Part shown: piece after piece, positions 56,675 through 64,000 of the stretch
Position numbering within the stretch: position 1 is the first letter of the stretch
How the letters are laid out: each line of letters begins with the position of its first letter
NCBI RefSeq assembly: GCF_000739775.1
Contig: NZ_BBJH01000031.1
Location: forward strand, 1-64,000
Direction: 5' to 3'
DNA: 64,000 nucleotides
Origin: Paraburkholderia heleia NBRC 101817
GTDB taxonomy: Bacteria; Pseudomonadota; Gammaproteobacteria; Burkholderiales; Burkholderiaceae
Notes under the pieces: generated by a model
Databases searched by the model: none
Told to the model about the DNA's origin: nothing
What the model saw: only the letters and a program-made list of their open reading frames with translations
Made by a program: the position numbers and the translations under genes

Positions 56675-57733
56675 ATGGGCACGACACAAACGGGGCGCGC
56701 GGGCTGGCTGAAGACACTGGCGGCAAAACTGGTCATCGGCGTTGCGCCGCTCGTCGGCGTCACGGCGACGGCGGCACTGGCGCCGGTGACCGCTCACGCG
56801 GATACATCGCTGCTCAACGTCTCCTATGATCCGACGCGCGAGCTGTACCAGGACATCAACGAAGCTTTCATCAAGCAGTGGAAGGCGAAGACGGGCGAAA
56901 CGCTCACCATCAAGCAGTCGCATGGCGGCTCGGGCGCACAGGCGCGTTCGGTGCTCGACGGCCTGCAGGCCGACGTCGTGACGCTCGCGCTGGCATGGGA
57001 CATCGACGCGCTCGCCAACAAGGGCATCGTCGCGAAGGACTGGCAAAAGCGCCTGCCCGACAACGCCTCGCCGTACACGTCGACCATCGTGTTCCTGGTG
57101 CGCAAGGGCAACCCGAAGCACATCAAGGACTGGGACGACCTGACGAAGCCGGGCGTCTCGATCGTCACGCCGAACCCGAAGACTTCGGGCGGCGCGCGCT
57201 GGAACTATCTCGCGGCGTGGGCGTATGCGCTGCACCAGCCGGGCGGCAACGAGCAGAAGGCGAAGGACTTCGTCTCGAAGCTCTACAAGAACGCGGGCGT
57301 GCTCGACTCGGGCGCGCGGGGCGCGACGACCAGCTTCGTGCAGCGCGGCATCGGCGATGTGCTGATTGCATGGGAGAACGAAGCCTTTCTGTCGCTCAAG
57401 GAATTCGGACCGGACAAGTTCGAGATCGTGGTGCCTTCGGTGAGCATTCTGGCTGAGCCGCCGGTTGCCGTGGTGGACAAGGTCGTCGACAAGAAGGGCA
57501 CGCGCAAGGAGGCCGAGGCCTACCTGCAGTTCCTCTATAGCGAAGAGGGTCAGGAGATCGCCGCGAAGAACTTCTACCGTCCGCGTTCGGACAAGGTCCC
57601 GGCGGCGCTCACGGCGAAGTTTCCGAAGCTCAAGCTCTACACGGTCGACGACACGTTCGGCGGCTGGCCCAACGCGCAGAAGACGCACTTCGCGGATGGC
57701 GGCGTGTTCGACTCGATCTATCAGCCGCAATAA
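56675..57733 (+). CDS. sbp: Sulfate ABC transporter periplasmic substrate-binding protein
   Basis: A 352-residue protein with a long N-terminus and a Sec signal peptide cleaved after AHA (residue 42). The mature protein begins ADTSLLNVSYDPTRELYQDIN; SHGGSGAQARSV and LALAWDIDALA are sulfate-pocket segments, and TPNPKTSGGARWNYLAAW is the PROSITE-type sulfate-binding signature. NFYRPRSDKV near the C-terminus fits Sbp/CysP. It heads sbp-cysT-cysW-cysA. A tandem 13-bp repeat covers the stop codon, and a hairpin with T-tract separates it from cysT, which should raise the level of binding protein over permease. Confidence 0.95.
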   Translation: MGTTQTGRAGWLKTLAAKLVIGVAPLVGVTATAALAPVTAHADTSLLNVSYDPTRELYQDINEAFIKQWKAKTGETLTIKQSHGGSGAQARSVLDGLQADVVTLALAWDIDALANKGIVAKDWQKRLPDNASPYTSTIVFLVRKGNPKHIKDWDDLTKPGVSIVTPNPKTSGGARWNYLAAWAYALHQPGGNEQKAKDFVSKLYKNAGVLDSGARGATTSFVQRGIGDVLIAWENEAFLSLKEFGPDKFEIVVPSVSILAEPPVAVVDKVVDKKGTRKEAEAYLQFLYSEEGQEIAAKNFYRPRSDKVPAALTAKFPKLKLYTVDDTFGGWPNAQKTHFADGGVFDSIYQPQ

Positions 57734-57748
57734 AGAGCCGCAATAAAG
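57724..57748 (+). repeat. Tandem duplication across the sbp stop codon
   Basis: GCCGCAATAAAG at 57724-57735 and 57737-57748 (period 13). The stop TAA (57731-57733) lies in the first copy. Confidence 0.7.
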
Positions 57749-57795
57749 CAGTCAAGCAGCAAGCGGTCCGCTGGCGACGCGGCCGCATAACAACG

Positions 57796-57819
57796 AAGCG
57801 CGCCTGCGGGCGCGCTTTT
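57796..57819 (+). terminator. Terminator or attenuator between sbp and cysT
   Basis: Arms AAGCGCGCC (57796-57804) and GGCGCGCTT (57809-57817), loop TGCG, followed by TT. It lies 63 bp after the sbp stop and 53 bp before cysT, so some transcripts should end here. Confidence 0.7.
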
Positions 57820-57871
57820 CGGCGCGAATCGGCTACGCACGAATCGCGCAACCCATGTCTGGACGACGAGC

Positions 57872-58771
57872 ATGACAACGTTACGATTGCGCAAGCCCAG
57901 TGCGCTGCCTGGCTTCGGCTTGACGCTCGGCATCACGGTGGCGTACCTGAGCCTCGTGGTGCTCATTCCGCTTGCCGCCACCTTTGTCAAGACGGCGACA
58001 CTCGACTGGAGCCAGTTCGTGCGCGCCGTGTGGTCGCCGCGCGTAATCGCCTCGTACCGGCTCACGTTCACCGCCGCGCTCGGCGGGGCGCTGATCAACG
58101 CGGTATTCGGCTTCCTGCTCGCGTGGGTGCTGGTGCGCTATACGTTTCCGTTCAAGCGGGTGATCGATGCGCTCGTCGATCTGCCGTTCGCGCTGCCGAC
58201 TTCCGTGGCAGGCATTTCACTCGCTGCCGTGTATGCGGGCAATGGCTGGATCGGCCAGTTCCTGCAGCCGCTCGGCCTGAAGATCGCCTTCACGCCGCTC
58301 GGCGTGCTCGTGGCGCTGACCTTCATCGGCTTGCCGTTCGTCGTGCGCACGGTGCAGCCGGTGCTCGAGGACTTCGAGCGCGAACAGGAGGAGGCGGCCG
58401 CGTGCCTCGGCGCCTCGCGCTGGCTCACGTTCCGCCGCGTCGTGCTGCCCGCGGTGCTGCCGGCGCTGCTCACAGGATTTGCGCTCGCGTTTGCGCGCGC
58501 ACTGGGCGAGTACGGCTCGGTCATCTTCATTGCCGGCAACGTGCCGATGAAGTCGGAAATCACGTCGCTGCTCATCATCACGAAGCTCGAACAATACGAC
58601 TATGCGGGCGCGACGGCGCTTGCCGTGATGATGCTCTGCGTGTCGTTCGTCATGCTGCTGCTCATCAACTCGCTGCAGTGGTATTTGCAACGCCGCACGA
58701 GCCGGGGTGTAACGGCCGGCAGCGCGCCGAATGCCGTGGTGGGCGCAGCCGTCGCGGGAGGGGCGCAATGA
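57872..58771 (+). CDS. cysT: Sulfate ABC transporter permease CysT (CysU)
   Basis: A 299-residue membrane protein with six helices. LPGFGLTLGITVAYLSLVVLIPLAA (given here as LPGFGLTLGITVAYLSL) opens the family; LPFALPTSVAGISLAAVY and the EAA loop EEAAACLGASRWLTFRRVVLPAVLPALL (given here as EEAAACLGASRWLTF and VVLPAVLPALLTG) identify CysT. The C-terminal tail is extended (residues about 280-299). ATG 57872 follows the sbp attenuator. Its stop overlaps the cysW start (ATGA at 58768-58771). Confidence 0.95.
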   Translation: MTTLRLRKPSALPGFGLTLGITVAYLSLVVLIPLAATFVKTATLDWSQFVRAVWSPRVIASYRLTFTAALGGALINAVFGFLLAWVLVRYTFPFKRVIDALVDLPFALPTSVAGISLAAVYAGNGWIGQFLQPLGLKIAFTPLGVLVALTFIGLPFVVRTVQPVLEDFEREQEEAAACLGASRWLTFRRVVLPAVLPALLTGFALAFARALGEYGSVIFIAGNVPMKSEITSLLIITKLEQYDYAGATALAVMMLCVSFVMLLLINSLQWYLQRRTSRGVTAGSAPNAVVGAAVAGGAQ

Positions 58772-59736
58772 GCGCGCTGGCACAACAACGAAGCACGCGC
58801 CGGCCCGACCCGGTCACCGAAGCCGCGTGGGTGCGCTGGCTGCTGACCGGCATCGCGCTCGCGTTTCTCGCGCTCTTTCTGGTAATGCCGCTCGTCGCCG
58901 TGTTCTGGCAGGCGCTGTCGAAAGGCATCGGCTTCTATTTCACGTCGCTCGTCGATCCCGACGCGCTCTCCGCGATCAAGCTCACGCTCATCACCGCGGC
59001 GATCGCGGTGCCGTTGAATCTGGCCTTCGGCCTCGCGGCCTCGTGGGCGATCGCCAAGTTCGAGTTTCGCGGCAAGGCGCTGCTCACCACGCTGATCGAC
59101 CTGCCGTTTTCGGTTTCGCCCGTGATTTCGGGGCTCATCTACGTGCTGCTGTTCGGCGCGCAGGGCTGGCTCGGGCCGTGGCTCGAAGACCACGACGTGC
59201 AGATCATCTTCGCTGTGCCGGGCATCGTCCTCGCCACGATCTTCGTGACGTTCCCGTTCGTCGCACGCGAACTGATTCCGCTGATGCAGGCGCAGGGCAA
59301 CGACGAAGAAGAGGCGGCACACGTGCTGGGCGCTTCGGGCTGGCAGATGTTTCGCCGCGTGACGCTGCCCAATATCCGCTGGGGCTTGCTGTACGGCGTG
59401 ATTCTTTGCAATGCCCGCGCGATGGGCGAGTTCGGCGCGGTCTCGGTGGTGTCGGGCCATATTCGCGGCCAGACCGACACGATGCCGCTGCACGTCGAGA
59501 TCCTTTACAACGAGTACAACTTCGCGGCGGCGTTTGCCGTGGCCTCGCTGCTCGCGTTGCTCGCGCTCGTCACGCTTGGCCTGAAGCTGCTCGCGGAGCA
59601 TCGTCTTGCGGGGGAGTTGCGCGGCGCGGATGAGATTCCCGCCCACGCCGGCCCGTCACCCGTGGCCATGCAACCCGTTTCACAACACGCAGCGCCTCGC
59701 GGCGTGCGCCAACCGATTCAAGCAGGGGAGCAGTAA
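58768..59736 (+). CDS. cysW: Sulfate ABC transporter permease CysW
   Basis: A 322-residue partner of CysT with six helices. WVRWLLTGIALAFLALFLVMPL begins the membrane part (given here as WVRWLLTGIALAFLAL); LIDLPFSVSPVISGLIYVLLFG is a CysW hallmark (given here as LPFSVSPVISGLIY), and the EAA loop EEEAAHVLGASGWQMFRRVTLP is present (given here as AAHVLGASGWQMF). GEFGAVSVVSGHIRGQTDT (given as GAVSVVSGHIRGQT) confirms sulfate type. A 40-residue Pro/Ala-rich C-terminal tail is longer than in E. coli. It overlaps cysT by 4 bases; cysA follows 3 bases after the stop. Confidence 0.95.
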   Translation: MSALAQQRSTRRPDPVTEAAWVRWLLTGIALAFLALFLVMPLVAVFWQALSKGIGFYFTSLVDPDALSAIKLTLITAAIAVPLNLAFGLAASWAIAKFEFRGKALLTTLIDLPFSVSPVISGLIYVLLFGAQGWLGPWLEDHDVQIIFAVPGIVLATIFVTFPFVARELIPLMQAQGNDEEEAAHVLGASGWQMFRRVTLPNIRWGLLYGVILCNARAMGEFGAVSVVSGHIRGQTDTMPLHVEILYNEYNFAAAFAVASLLALLALVTLGLKLLAEHRLAGELRGADEIPAHAGPSPVAMQPVSQHAAPRGVRQPIQAGEQ

Positions 59737-59738
59737 CC

Positions 59739-60794
59739 ATGGGCATCACCGTCAGCAATCTGCAAAAGCGCTTCGGCGAGTTCACCGCCCTCGACAATGT
59801 CTCGCTCGACTTTCCGCCGGGCGAACTGGTTGCGCTGCTCGGGCCTTCCGGTTGTGGCAAGACCACGCTCCTGCGCGTGGTCGCGGGCCTCGAATACGCC
59901 GACTCGGGCCAGGTCGTGCTGCAAGGCCAGGATGTGGGCGAGGTGGGTGCGCGCGAGCGCCAGGTGGGCTTCGTGTTCCAGCATTACGCGCTGTTCCGCC
60001 ACATGACGGTGTTCGAGAACGTGGCGTTCGGCCTGCGCGTGAAGCCGCGCGGCGAGCGGCCTTCGGAGGCCGTGATCCGCGAGAAGGTGCATGAGCTGCT
60101 CAAGCTCGTGCAGCTCGACTGGCTCGCGCAGCGTTATCCGTCCGAGCTTTCGGGCGGCCAGCGTCAGCGCATCGCGCTGGCGCGCGCGCTCGCCGTGGAG
60201 CCGAAGGTGCTGCTGCTCGACGAGCCGTTCGGCGCGCTCGACGCCAAGGTGCGCAAGGAGTTGCGCTCGTGGCTGCGCCGCCTGCACGACGACCTGCACA
60301 TCTCGACGATCTTCGTCACGCACGACCAGGAAGAAGCGCTCGAGGTGGCCGATCGCATCGTCGTGATGAATCATGGGCACGTGGAGCAGGTAGGCAGTCC
60401 GCAGGACGTCTATGATCATCCGCAGACGGCCTTCGTCTACGAATTCCTGGGCGCTGCGAACCGGCTGCGCGGCAGCGTGGATGCGCGCGGTTTCGTCGCC
60501 GAGGGCGCGGCGCAGCCGATCCCGGTGCACGCGAGCTTCGCAGGCCCGGCGCTCGCTTACGTGCGGCCGCACGACCTCGTGCTGCACCGCGAGGCGAGCG
60601 ATCACCGCGACGGCATCGTCGTCGACGTGCGCCGCGTGGTGACGCTGGGCGGCTCAGTGCGCGTGGAGCTGGAAAGCCGCACGGGCGGCGCGCTCGAAGC
60701 CGAGCTCGATCGCGAGTCGTGGCGCGCGCTGGGGCTTGCGGTCGGCGAGGGCGTGACGGCAGTGCCGCGCGGGCTGCGCGTATTCCCGGCTTGA
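59739..60794 (+). CDS. cysA: Sulfate/thiosulfate ABC transporter ATP-binding protein CysA
   Basis: A 351-residue ATPase. Walker A GPSGCGKTT, Q-loop VFQHYALFRHMTV, signature LSGGQRQRIALARAL, Walker B LLLDEPFGALDAKVR and switch THDQEEALEVADR are complete. A TOBE-type C-terminal domain (about 240-345) follows, as in E. coli CysA (365). ATG 59739 has a GGGGAGCAGTAACC site. The stop lies within a tandem GCTTGAATTCG repeat. It is followed after 102 bp by cysB. Confidence 0.96.
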   Translation: MGITVSNLQKRFGEFTALDNVSLDFPPGELVALLGPSGCGKTTLLRVVAGLEYADSGQVVLQGQDVGEVGARERQVGFVFQHYALFRHMTVFENVAFGLRVKPRGERPSEAVIREKVHELLKLVQLDWLAQRYPSELSGGQRQRIALARALAVEPKVLLLDEPFGALDAKVRKELRSWLRRLHDDLHISTIFVTHDQEEALEVADRIVVMNHGHVEQVGSPQDVYDHPQTAFVYEFLGAANRLRGSVDARGFVAEGAAQPIPVHASFAGPALAYVRPHDLVLHREASDHRDGIVVDVRRVVTLGGSVRVELESRTGGALEAELDRESWRALGLAVGEGVTAVPRGLRVFPA

Positions 60795-60812
60795 ATTCGT
60801 AGCTTGAATTCG
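60789..60812 (+). repeat. Tandem duplication across the cysA stop codon
   Basis: GCTTGAATTCG at 60789-60799 and 60802-60812 (period 13). The stop TGA (60792-60794) lies in the first copy. Confidence 0.7.
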
Positions 60813-60896
60813 CGGTTTAAATCGCGGCGCAATGCGCGCAACCGTGCTCACATCGACAAAAACGAATAATCGGTCAGCTGTCCCGGAGGGAAGACC

Positions 60897-61823
60897 ATGA
60901 ATTTTCAGCAGTTGCGTTTCGTGCGCGAAGCCGTGCGGCAGAACATGAACCTGACCGAAGTGGCGAACGTGCTGTATACGTCGCAGTCGGGCGTCTCCAA
61001 GCAGATCAAGGATCTCGAAGACGAACTCGGCGTGGACATCTTCATACGCCGCGGCAAGCGCCTGACCGGCCTCACGGAGCCGGGCAAGGCCGTGCATCAG
61101 CTGATCGAGCGCATGCTGCTCGACGCCGAGAACCTGCGCCGCGTGGCGCGCCAGTTCGCGGACCAGGACAGCGGTCACCTCGTGGTCGCGACGACGCACA
61201 CACAGGCGCGTTATGCGCTGCCGAAGGTCGTGCACCGGTTCCGCGAAGTGTTTCCGAAAGTCCACCTCGCGCTGCGCCAGGGCAATCCGCAACAGATCGC
61301 GCAGATGATCATCAACGGCGAGGCCGACATCGGCATCTCGACCGAAGCGCTCGACCGCTTCCCCGATATCGTGACGTTTCCGTGCTACTCGTGGCATCAC
61401 GTGGTGGTCGTGCCGAAGACGCATCCGCTCGTGGGCCGCGAAAATCTCACGCTCGAAGACGTCGCGGAGTATCCGGTCATCACCTACGACCAGGACTTCA
61501 CGGGCCGCTCGCATATCGACCAGGCGTTCGCGAAAGCGGGCGTGGTGCCCGACGTGGTGCTGACCGCCATCGACGCTGACGTGATCAAGACCTACGTCGA
61601 ACTCGGCATGGGCGTGGGCATCGTCGCGGCGATGGCCTACGACCCGAAGCGCGACAGCGAACTCGTCGCGCTCGACACGGAGCATCTCTTCGAGGCGAGC
61701 ACGACCCGGGTGGGCCTGCGCAAGGGCGCGTTCCTGCGCCAGTACGCGTACCGGCTCATCGAAATGTTCGCGCCGCAGCTTAACGAGCAGCAGATCGCGA
61801 GCCAGTTGCGCGAGGCAACCTGA
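60897..61823 (+). CDS. cysB: CysB-type LysR transcriptional regulator of sulfur assimilation
   Basis: A 308-residue LysR protein. The N-terminal HTH (about 5-60) contains NVLYTSQSGVSKQIKDLEDELG, close to E. coli CysB (given here as LYTSQSGVSKQIKDLEDE). The effector domain (about 90-300) has VVATTHTQARYALPKVV and IGISTEALDRFPDIVTFPCY, with the Thr/Gln positions (TTHTQARY) that bind N-acetylserine and sulfate in CysB. ATG 60897 follows GGAGGGAAGACC. Position next to cysTWA and the shared sbp/ssuD promoter element make it the likely activator of both; this is inference. Confidence 0.95.
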   Translation: MNFQQLRFVREAVRQNMNLTEVANVLYTSQSGVSKQIKDLEDELGVDIFIRRGKRLTGLTEPGKAVHQLIERMLLDAENLRRVARQFADQDSGHLVVATTHTQARYALPKVVHRFREVFPKVHLALRQGNPQQIAQMIINGEADIGISTEALDRFPDIVTFPCYSWHHVVVVPKTHPLVGRENLTLEDVAEYPVITYDQDFTGRSHIDQAFAKAGVVPDVVLTAIDADVIKTYVELGMGVGIVAAMAYDPKRDSELVALDTEHLFEASTTRVGLRKGAFLRQYAYRLIEMFAPQLNEQQIASQLREAT

Positions 61824-61872
61824 AAGACGCGTTGATTTTCCCGGTGGCGGCGGATCGCTTAAAATCGCCGCC

Positions 61873-62901
61873 ATGAATACTTCCACTTCCTCTTGCGCGG
61901 CGGCGCCAAAGGCGCTGCCGCGCATCGCCGTGCTCGCCACGGGCGGCACCATCGCGGGCTCCGCCGCCGACGCCGCGAACACCGCCGGCTACCAGGCCGG
62001 CGTGATCGGCGTCGCGCAGCTGCTGGCCGCCGTGCCGGGCCTCGACGCCATCGCCCACATCCACGCCGAGCAGGTCGCGAGCATCGACAGCAAGGACATG
62101 TCGCTCGCGCTGTGGACCACGCTCGCGCAGCGCGTGAACGAACTGCTCGCAAGCGACGCAGTAGACGGCGTGGTGATCACGCACGGCACGGATACGCTGG
62201 AAGAAACAGCGTACCTGCTGCATCTCACGGTGAAGAGCACGAAGTCGTGCGTCTTGACGGCGGCCATGCGTCCCGCCACGGCGCTTTCCGCCGACGGCCC
62301 GCTCAACCTGCTCAATGCCGTCACGCTTGCCGCGAGCGAGGCGGCGGCCGGGCAGGGCGTGCTGGTGGCGTTCAATAACCGGATTCATTGCGCACGCGAC
62401 GTCGCGAAGGTCAGCACCTACGCGGTGGATGCATTCCAGTCGCCGGAGATCGGCGCGCTGGGCTGGGTGCAGGACGGCCGCGTGGAATTCCAGCGCCGCG
62501 CGCTGCGGGCGCATACGGTCGGAACGCCTTTCACGGCTTCGGCGCAATGGCCGCAGGTCGAGATCGTGACGAGCTACGCGGGCGTGTCGCGTGCGGCTGT
62601 CGAAGCCCTCGTTGCCGCCGGCGTGGATGGGCTCGTCGTGGCCGGCACGGGCAACGGCTCGATTCACGGCGCGTTGCAGCAGTCGCTGGCCGAGGCGGCC
62701 GCCAAGGGCGTGGCCGTCGTGCGCGCCTCGCGCGTCGGCTCGGGTCACGTGATGCGCAACGGCGCGGCGAGAGACGATACGCTCGGCTTCGTGTCGTCGG
62801 GCACGCTCAGCCCGTACAAGGCGCGCGTGCTGCTGCTGCTCGCGCTGGCGGCGGGCACGACCGACAAGGCGGGGCTGCAGGACGTGTTCGACACGTATTG
62901 A
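61873..62901 (+). CDS. L-asparaginase (type II family)
   Basis: A 342-residue asparaginase/glutaminase-like amidohydrolase giving Asp and ammonia. First catalytic motif VLATGGTIAGSA with Thr26; second motif ITHGTDTLEETA with Thr106-Asp107, matching the TDT active site; the C-terminal half has TGNGSIHGALQ and GTLSPYKARVLL. No clear signal peptide is visible (N-terminus MNTSTSSCAAAPKALP), so it may be cytoplasmic even though the family is usually periplasmic. ATG 61873 has a weak site. It lies 49 bp after cysB in the same direction and may be read through from it. Confidence 0.92.
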   Translation: MNTSTSSCAAAPKALPRIAVLATGGTIAGSAADAANTAGYQAGVIGVAQLLAAVPGLDAIAHIHAEQVASIDSKDMSLALWTTLAQRVNELLASDAVDGVVITHGTDTLEETAYLLHLTVKSTKSCVLTAAMRPATALSADGPLNLLNAVTLAASEAAAGQGVLVAFNNRIHCARDVAKVSTYAVDAFQSPEIGALGWVQDGRVEFQRRALRAHTVGTPFTASAQWPQVEIVTSYAGVSRAAVEALVAAGVDGLVVAGTGNGSIHGALQQSLAEAAAKGVAVVRASRVGSGHVMRNGAARDDTLGFVSSGTLSPYKARVLLLLALAAGTTDKAGLQDVFDTY

Positions 62902-62922
62902 GGCTGGCTGCGCACAACGAAG

Positions 62923-62958
62923 AACGGGCCTGGCAGATCGCTCACCGCCAGGCCCGTT
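62923..62958 (+). terminator. Terminator after asparaginase
   Basis: Perfect 12-bp arms AACGGGCCTGGC (62923-62934) and GCCAGGCCCGTT (62947-62958), followed by tcttttct. It probably also stops the convergent kbp transcript. Confidence 0.75.
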
Positions 62959-63000
62959 TCTTTTCTGGCCGCGTCTGGCGGCGTTTGCGTGTTGCCGCGC

Positions 63001-63507
63001 TTACTGCAGCGGCGGAATCACGAGGACCTGACCCGGATAGATCTTGTCCGGGCTCTTGAGCATCGGCGTGTTCGCCTCGAAGATCGCGTCGTTCTTCGCG
63101 CCGCTGCCGTAGTACTTTTCGGCGATCTTCCAGAGGTTGTCGCCGGCGACGACCGTGTGGTGCTGCGCTTCGGGCGCGGGATTCGTCACGCTCATCTGGT
63201 CGTCGACCTTGTCGACGTTCTGCACGTTGCCGGCCGCGACGAGGATCTTCTCCTTGGTCGGCTGGTCGGCGGCGTTGCCGGTCACGGTCACGGTGTGCGA
63301 GACGCCGTCGTAGGTCACGCCGAGGTTGTCGGCGTCGAGGCCTTGCGAGCGGATATAGGTGGCGATCGCGTCACCGGCCTTCTGGTTCAGTTCGGCGGGA
63401 TTCGCGGCGGGGTCTGCCGGTGCGGCAGCGGGCTCCGCGGCGGCAGGCGCTGCCGCCGTGCCGAACAGTTTTTCGCCTGCTTCCTTGATGAAATTGATAA
63501 TGCCCAT
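63001..63507 (-). CDS. kbp: BON/LysM-domain potassium-binding-type protein (Kbp/YgaU)
   Basis: A 168-residue protein without signal peptide: MGIINFIKEAGEKLFG, then a Pro/Ala linker (about 18-38), a BON domain (about 40-105, with KILVAAGNVQNVDKVDD), and a LysM domain (about 113-166: HTVVAGDNLWKIAEKYYG, PDKIYPGQVLVIPPL). This is the exact architecture of E. coli Kbp/YgaU, a cytoplasmic K+-binding protein. ATG 63507 follows an aggagag site. It converges with the asparaginase gene. Confidence 0.9.
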   Translation of the reverse strand: MGIINFIKEAGEKLFGTAAAPAAAEPAAAPADPAANPAELNQKAGDAIATYIRSQGLDADNLGVTYDGVSHTVTVTGNAADQPTKEKILVAAGNVQNVDKVDDQMSVTNPAPEAQHHTVVAGDNLWKIAEKYYGSGAKNDAIFEANTPMLKSPDKIYPGQVLVIPPLQ

Positions 63508-63950
63508 CGATCACTCTCCTCACGTGCTGGAAATGACTCGGTGCTCACGCGTCGTGTCCACCTTGACCCGTCTGCGTGACAGGCAGATGAAAGCACAATT
63601 GTGCAAACGCGGCCGCGAAGCCGTTCATCGGGATAGCGTCAAGGCGTGTGTAACCGGGAGGAGAGAAAAAAGAAGGCAAAGAAAAACGGGCATCCGACAC
63701 GCGGACACCCGATGACGACGTCTGACCGACCAAGGCTTCCCCGCCGTCACCGGGCGCCGCTTTCGGACCCCACTGGCCGCCCTCAGCCCAGAGCGGCACC
63801 GATTTGCCTCGCGGCGGTTGCCGCCGCCGCGAAGCGCCCCACGGGAGGCTCGTGTGCTTGAATGTCAGCGCGAGCCGATATGCGTGATCCGGTTCTGCGG
63901 GCGGCCCGCGCGTTGTGTCGCGCGTACCGCCGTCCTGCTACGGCGCAAAC
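63508..63950. other. 443-bp region without a supported gene
   Basis: Open frames here lack ribosome-binding sites and have unusual composition (for example a Lys/Arg-rich frame at 63646-63861). A weak dyad (CGGGCATCCG ... CGGACACCCG) lies around 63688-63712. It probably holds the kbp promoter and the end of the gene that continues past 64000. Confidence 0.45.
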
Positions 63951-64000
63951 TCAAGCCGCCTTCACCTGCGCTTGCGGCTCGGCGATCTCGAAGTTCGCCA
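63951..64000 (-). CDS. Possible C-terminal end of a minus-strand gene (cut by window edge)
   Basis: On the minus strand the bases give about 15 residues ending EIAEPQAQVKAA and a TGA at 63951-63953, with codons typical of this genome. That is too little to name a product; it is recorded because the frame is open to the window edge. Confidence 0.35.
   Translation of the reverse strand, partial: ANFEIAEPQAQVKAA

Noticed and set aside
63646..63861. Lys/Arg-rich open frame near the right edge
   Set aside because: No ribosome-binding site, low-complexity start, and out of character with codon use in the window.

Overview
The window is GC-rich, gene-dense bacterial chromosome with GC3-rich codon use. 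The gene families fit a betaproteobacterium of the Burkholderiaceae, most likely Paraburkholderia, Caballeronia or Burkholderia. Supporting signs are a NodIJ-type exporter, the Aat/Bpt leucyltransferase pair, a 216-residue LexA, RNase R with a basic tail, a Mop-type protein ending the ssu operon, and DUF4148-like and Gly/Ser-rich small secreted proteins. I saw no phage, insertion sequence, CRISPR array or plasmid replication gene, so this looks like ordinary chromosome with some accessory patches. Organism and function calls come from reading the sequence, not from database searches.

Layout. 1-2.6 kb: end of an anti-sigma factor, a VAO/PCMH-type flavin oxidase and a small Tat-exported protein. 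2.6-9.6 kb: two acyl-CoA ligases, an SHS-type carboxylate MFS carrier, an SDR and a porin remnant. 9.8-19.4 kb: an oxalate-catabolism block consisting of a GntR/FCD regulator, oxc, frc, a lone PAS protein, a small unknown protein, pntA, pntB and an OxlT-like oxalate/formate exchanger. OxlT would import oxalate against formate, Frc would load it onto CoA, and Oxc would decarboxylate it to formyl-CoA. The PntAB transhydrogenase placed between Frc and OxlT suggests that NADH from formate is turned into NADPH. 19.5-24.6 kb: two tRNA-Leu(CAG) genes, then rnr, rlmB and rpiA. 24.6-30.9 kb: an accessory patch with a long low-GC leader, two secreted proteins of unknown function, a Crp-like regulator, a bifunctional ManC and a second GntR/FCD regulator.

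31-38 kb: a Gfo/Idh/MocA oxidoreductase, a polar-amino-acid (cystine-type) ABC permease and binding protein without an ATPase, pyrD, bpt, aat, a NUDIX hydrolase and initiator tRNA. 37.8-41.7 kb: small conserved proteins, an SMR transporter, a TetR regulator and a 3-hydroxyisobutyryl-CoA hydrolase-like enzyme. 42-45.3 kb: the ssuDCB-ssuF alkanesulfonate operon, lacking ssuA. 45.4-50 kb: a J-domain protein, tRNA-His, dusA, small proteins and a Tas-like aldo-keto reductase. 50-56.4 kb: a membrane permease, nodI/nodJ, a universal stress protein, and lexA with two SOS boxes. 56.6-62.9 kb: sbp-cysT-cysW-cysA-cysB for sulfate uptake, then asparaginase. 63 kb: a Kbp-type BON/LysM protein.

Sulfur is a recurring theme: sulfate uptake with CysB, sulfonate use, and a cystine-like transporter. 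The sbp and ssuD operons, 15 kb apart, share a nearly identical stretch of about 35 bp with a putative promoter, which suggests common control. Other structure not explained by the genes includes a paired palindromic (REP-like) element, short tandem duplications that repeatedly sit at or just after stop codons (one of them forms the frc ribosome-binding site), and strong hairpins between binding-protein and permease genes.
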